Below, piece by piece: positions 61,092-64,000 of a DNA stretch of 64,000 nt. The translations under genes and the position numbers were made by a program. Origin of the DNA: Pseudomonas nitroreducens. GTDB lineage: Bacteria > Pseudomonadota > Gammaproteobacteria > Pseudomonadales > Pseudomonadaceae. The notes below the pieces were generated by a model. That model was not told the origin of the DNA, ran no database searches, and saw nothing but the letters and a program-made list of their open reading frames with translations. Every line of letters begins with the position of its first letter. The first letter of the stretch is position 1. Where the stretch lies: NCBI RefSeq assembly GCF_024170165.1, contig NZ_JALJXP010000013.1:124001-188000 (forward strand), given 5' to 3'.

Positions 61092-62984
61092 ATGCACGAT
61101 CCGATCAAACTCAAGGACCACCAGCAGGAGTCGGCGCTGGTCAACCGCCGGCTGATCGCCTGCGGCGCGCTGGTGGCCCTGATGAGCGTGAGCCTGGTGG
61201 CGAGGATGTACTTCCTCCAGGTCACCGACTACGCGACCAACGCCACGGTCTCCGAGAACAACCGCATCCATGTCCTGCCGATTCCCCCGGAACGCGGGCT
61301 GATCTTCGACCGCAACGGCAAGGTGCTCGCCGAGAACCTGCCCAGCTTCGACCTCACCCTGACCCGCGAGCGCGCCGGCAATTCCCAGGCGGTGCTCGAT
61401 CAGGTCACCGATATCCTGCACCTGAGCCCCGAGCAGCGCCTGCAGTGCGACAAGGCGCTGAAGAAGAGCCGCCATCCCTTCGAACCGGTCACCATCCTGC
61501 ATGACCTGAGCGAGGAGCAGATCGCCCTCGTCGAGGTCAATCGCTACAAGCTGCCGGGCATCGACGTGGATGCCGAGTTCGTCCGCCACTATCCCTACGG
61601 CGAACACTTCGCCCACTCGGTCGGCTTCGTCGGGCGCATCAACGAGCGCGAGGCCGCGCGCCTGGACAGCACCGAGTACCGGGGCACCGAGTACGTCGGC
61701 AAGACCGGTGTCGAGCACTTCTATGAGCCGCAGCTGCACGGTCACGTGGGCTACGAGGAGGTCGAGACCAACGCCCAGGGCCGCGTCATGCGCGTGCTGA
61801 AGAAGGTCCCGCCGGTGGCCGGCGAAAACATCGTGCTGGGCCTGGACGTGGACCTGCAGGTCGCCGCCGAGAAGGCCCTGGGCGACCGCCGTGGCTCGGT
61901 GGTGGCGCTGGACCCGAACACCGGGCAGGTGCTGGCGATGGTCAGCAACCCGAGCTTCGACCCGAACCTGTTCGTCAACGGCATCAGCTCGGCGCAGTAC
62001 GCGCAGCTGCGCGACTCCATCGACCGGCCGCTGTTCAACCGGGCGCTGCGCGGGCTGTACTCGCCGGGCTCGACCATCAAGCCGGTGGTGGCCATCGCCG
62101 GGCTGGATACCGGCACCATCACGCCGGCCTCGCGGGTGTTCGACCCGGGCTATTTCCAGCTGCCCAACTACGACCACAAGTACCGCAACTGGAACCACAG
62201 CGGCGATGGCTGGGTGGACCTGGACACTGCCATCAAGCGCTCCAACGACACCTACTTCTACGACGTCGCGCACAAGCTGGGCATCGACCGCATGCACGAC
62301 TACCTGACCCGCTTCGGGCTGGGCAGCAAGGTGTCCATCGACATGGCCGAGGAATCCCCGGGGCTGATGCCGTCCCGCGAATGGAAGCGCGCCACCCGGC
62401 GCCAGGCCTGGTTCCCCGGCGAGACGGTGATCCTCGGCATCGGCCAGGGCTACATGCAGGTGACGCCGCTGCAACTGGCCGAGGCGACTTCGCTGATCGC
62501 CAGCAAGGGTGCCTGGCACCGTCCGCGGCTGGCCGAGTCGGTGGGCGGCGAGGACGTTGTCGATGCCAACCCCATGCCCGACATCCACCTGAGCAACCCC
62601 CGCGACTGGGATGCGGTGAACTACGGCATGCAACTGGTGATGCACGATCCGGGCGGCGGCGCGCGGGCGGCGGGGCAGGGGGCGCTGTATCGCATCGCCG
62701 GCAAGAGCGGTACCGCGCAGATCGTCGCGATCCGCCAGGGCGAACGCTACAACCGCCTGAAGACCAGGGAGCGCCACCGCGACAACGCGCTGTTCGTCGG
62801 CTTCGCGCCGGCCAGCGAGCCTTCCATCGTGGTCTCGGTGACCATCGAGAACGGTGAGGCCGGCGGCCGCGTGGCCGGCCCGGTGGTGCGCGAGATCATG
62901 GATGCCTGGCTGCTCGATGCGGACGGCAAGCTCAAGCCGCAGTACGCCGTGCCCGCCGAGACCGGCTCGGGCAAGCACGCCTGA
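61092..62984 (+). CDS. Penicillin-binding protein 2, solitary copy (MrdA-like)
   Basis: A 630-residue class B PBP, the elongation transpeptidase family. Layout: short cytoplasmic tail, TM at about 20-42, dimerisation/pedestal domain with PPERGLIFDRNGKVLAENLPSFDLTL (PERG-RN motif), then the transpeptidase domain. Catalytic Ser327 is in SPGSTIKP, the SxN motif is RSNDTYFYDV, and KSGTAQ (Lys538) is the third motif. It is a full, apparently active enzyme. The usual chromosomal mrdA stands with rodA, dacA and sltB; here no such neighbours are present, so this looks like a second PBP2. ATG 61092 is chosen by the typical N-terminus HDPIKLKDHQQESALVNRR. Confidence 0.92.
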   Translation: MHDPIKLKDHQQESALVNRRLIACGALVALMSVSLVARMYFLQVTDYATNATVSENNRIHVLPIPPERGLIFDRNGKVLAENLPSFDLTLTRERAGNSQAVLDQVTDILHLSPEQRLQCDKALKKSRHPFEPVTILHDLSEEQIALVEVNRYKLPGIDVDAEFVRHYPYGEHFAHSVGFVGRINEREAARLDSTEYRGTEYVGKTGVEHFYEPQLHGHVGYEEVETNAQGRVMRVLKKVPPVAGENIVLGLDVDLQVAAEKALGDRRGSVVALDPNTGQVLAMVSNPSFDPNLFVNGISSAQYAQLRDSIDRPLFNRALRGLYSPGSTIKPVVAIAGLDTGTITPASRVFDPGYFQLPNYDHKYRNWNHSGDGWVDLDTAIKRSNDTYFYDVAHKLGIDRMHDYLTRFGLGSKVSIDMAEESPGLMPSREWKRATRRQAWFPGETVILGIGQGYMQVTPLQLAEATSLIASKGAWHRPRLAESVGGEDVVDANPMPDIHLSNPRDWDAVNYGMQLVMHDPGGGARAAGQGALYRIAGKSGTAQIVAIRQGERYNRLKTRERHRDNALFVGFAPASEPSIVVSVTIENGEAGGRVAGPVVREIMDAWLLDADGKLKPQYAVPAETGSGKHA

Positions 62985-62987
62985 AGC

Positions 62988-63008
62988 GCGGCGGGGTCAG
63001 CCCGCCGC
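62988..63008. terminator. Hairpin between the convergent PBP2 and CoA-transferase genes
   Basis: GCGGCGGG (62988-62995) and CCCGCCGC (63001-63008) form an 8-bp perfect stem over the 12-bp gap and the end of the convergent gene. No strong T-run. Confidence 0.6.
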
Positions 63009-64000
63009 CTTCAGCTGTTCTTCCAGCATCGCCCGGTGCTGCGGATGGGCGATCTCCAGCATGCACTCCGTGCGCTGCCGCAGGCTCTTGCCGCGCAGGT
63101 CGGCGACGCCGAATTCGGTGACGATCAGCCCGGCATCGCTGCGCGGTATCGTCACCGGGCCGTTGAGCCGGGCGACGATGCGGCTGCTGGCGCCGGCCGT
63201 GGAAGGCAGGGCGATGATCGGCAGGCCGCCACGGCTGCGCGCGGCGCCACGGAGGAAGTCCAGCGCGCCGCCCACCGCGCCGACGTAGCTGCCGGCAGCG
63301 ACTTCCGAGTTGACCTGGCCGCTGAGGTCCACTTCCACCGCGGAGTTGATCGCCACGAATTGGTTCAGGCTCGCCAGTACCTCGGCGTCGTGGGTGTAGG
63401 CCGTGGAGCGCAGCTGGATCAGCGGGTTGTCGTGGGCATAGGCGTGGATCACCCGGCTGCCCAGCAGCAGGCCGCCGATGCTCACGCCACGGTCGCGGCT
63501 CTTGCGCGCGTTGGTGATGACTCCGGCCTGCATCAGTTGCGCCACGCTGTCGCCGAGGCTGCCCGAGTGCACGCCCAGGTCGCGACGGTCGTGCAGGGCG
63601 CCAAGCACTGCATCGGGGATGGCGCCGATGCCCATCTGCAGGGTGGCGCCGTCGTCGACCAGCCCGGCGATGTGCGCGGCGATGCGGCTGTCCGCCTCGC
63701 GGATGCGTGCCGGCGGATTCTCCAGCGGCGGCCGGTCGGTGTGGAGGATGGCGTCGAGGTCTTCCGCGCCCAGGGTGCGTTCGCCGAAGGTGCGCGGCGC
63801 CTGGCGGTTGACCTCGGCGATGACTACCCGCGCGCGTTCCAGCGCCGGCAGCAGGTATTCGTGGGCGATGCCCAGGCTGTAGCGGCCATTGGCGTCCGCC
63901 GGGGCCAGTTGCAGCAGCAGAACGTCGATGCGCAGCGCGCCGCTTTCGAGCATTGCCGGCAGCTGCGAGTAGTGACAGGGCAGGATGTCGAGCACCCCGG
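62997..64000 (-). CDS. Acetyl-CoA hydrolase/transferase family protein, 5' part outside window
   Basis: The visible C-terminal part (at least 332 residues) of a family I-like CoA-transferase/hydrolase (4-hydroxybutyrate CoA-transferase or acetyl-CoA hydrolase type). The GIGAIPDAVLGAL motif and the SGSLGDSVAQLMQAGVITNARKS segment are typical. The catalytic Glu is probably in FVAINSAVEVDLSGQVNSEV, and GGALDFLRGAARSRGG binds CoA. The frame continues through the right edge, so the start lies beyond 64000; an in-frame Met at 63995 is internal (LDILPCHYSQLP). The substrate is unknown. It converges on the PBP2 gene. Confidence 0.9.
   Translation of the reverse strand, partial: GVLDILPCHYSQLPAMLESGALRIDVLLLQLAPADANGRYSLGIAHEYLLPALERARVVIAEVNRQAPRTFGERTLGAEDLDAILHTDRPPLENPPARIREADSRIAAHIAGLVDDGATLQMGIGAIPDAVLGALHDRRDLGVHSGSLGDSVAQLMQAGVITNARKSRDRGVSIGGLLLGSRVIHAYAHDNPLIQLRSTAYTHDAEVLASLNQFVAINSAVEVDLSGQVNSEVAAGSYVGAVGGALDFLRGAARSRGGLPIIALPSTAGASSRIVARLNGPVTIPRSDAGLIVTEFGVADLRGKSLRQRTECMLEIAHPQHRAMLEEQLKAAG

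Overview
This is a GC-rich, densely packed bacterial chromosome segment that I read as a Pseudomonas of the aeruginosa/nitroreducens/citronellolis type. The reasons are the codon bias, the gene families (BaeSR-linked RND pump, FecI/FecR/TonB-receptor trio, PucR-controlled amine operon, GlxA-type AraC regulators) and the short REP palindromes of the type GTAGGAGCGAGCTTGCTCGCGAA. I see no tRNA, rRNA, CRISPR array, integrase or transposase. Both edges cut genes: a GMC oxidoreductase on the left and an acetyl-CoA hydrolase/transferase family gene on the right. All assignments come from reading the sequence and from remembered family features; no database search was made.

Layout. 1-1342: 3' part of a GMC dehydrogenase. 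1371-5189: a bufferin-type RiPP locus (bufA-bufB-bufC-doxX, minus strand) divergent from an ECF sigma factor and its DUF1109/NrsF-type membrane anti-sigma. Both divergent units carry the same promoter, GTAACC-N16-CGAACTAC. 5190-7800: a more A/T-rich accessory patch with an unrecognised secreted protein/lipoprotein pair and a GNAT acetyltransferase, bordered by copies of a short repeat. 7821-16534: a second GNAT protein and a tripartite RND pump divergent from baeSR. 16783-19544 and 19679-22177: a zinc alcohol dehydrogenase, then a Fur-box-preceded FecI/FecR pair and its siderophore receptor. 22209-23548: a MerR/SoxR-type promoter with a perfect dyad in a 19-bp spacer, driving a DUF2165 membrane protein and an odd SDR lacking the catalytic Tyr. 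23736-30073: a permease/FAD oxidase/cupin/semialdehyde dehydrogenase operon with a convergent PucR regulator. It resembles the bauBCD beta-alanine set, with an oxidase where the aminotransferase would be.

30152-35708: diguanylate cyclase, DUF2235 hydrolase, methyltransferase, AraC regulator and a dihydroflavonol-reductase-like epimerase. 35776-41887: metallo-beta-lactamase-fold hydrolase, NDH-2-like flavoprotein, single-domain receiver, LysR regulator, GlxA regulator and FixJ-type regulator. Several copies of a dyad close to ATACCTAGGTAT lie in the intergenic spaces here. 41957-47452: an 1831-residue sensor kinase with a degenerate protein-kinase-like front end, a STAND/AAA ATPase, a long helical region, GAF, PAS and histidine kinase domains; it probably signals to the FixJ protein just upstream. 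47523-49723: MerR-SDR operon convergent with a Tat-exported alpha/beta hydrolase. 50444-60297: amine/amino-acid transport and oxidation genes (PuuP-like permease, two LysR regulators, DUF2817 peptidase-like enzyme, two DAO-family flavoenzymes, an orphan PotF/SpuD-like binding protein, DMT transporter, GlcG-like protein). 60294-60830: a cluster of repeats. 61092-62984: a solitary penicillin-binding protein 2.

The unifying theme is stress and nutrient sensing. There is a copper/metal-type RiPP response, envelope-stress-type efflux, iron-starvation signalling, a redox-type MerR promoter, a very large two-component sensor, and at least three DAO-family flavoenzymes next to amine transporters.
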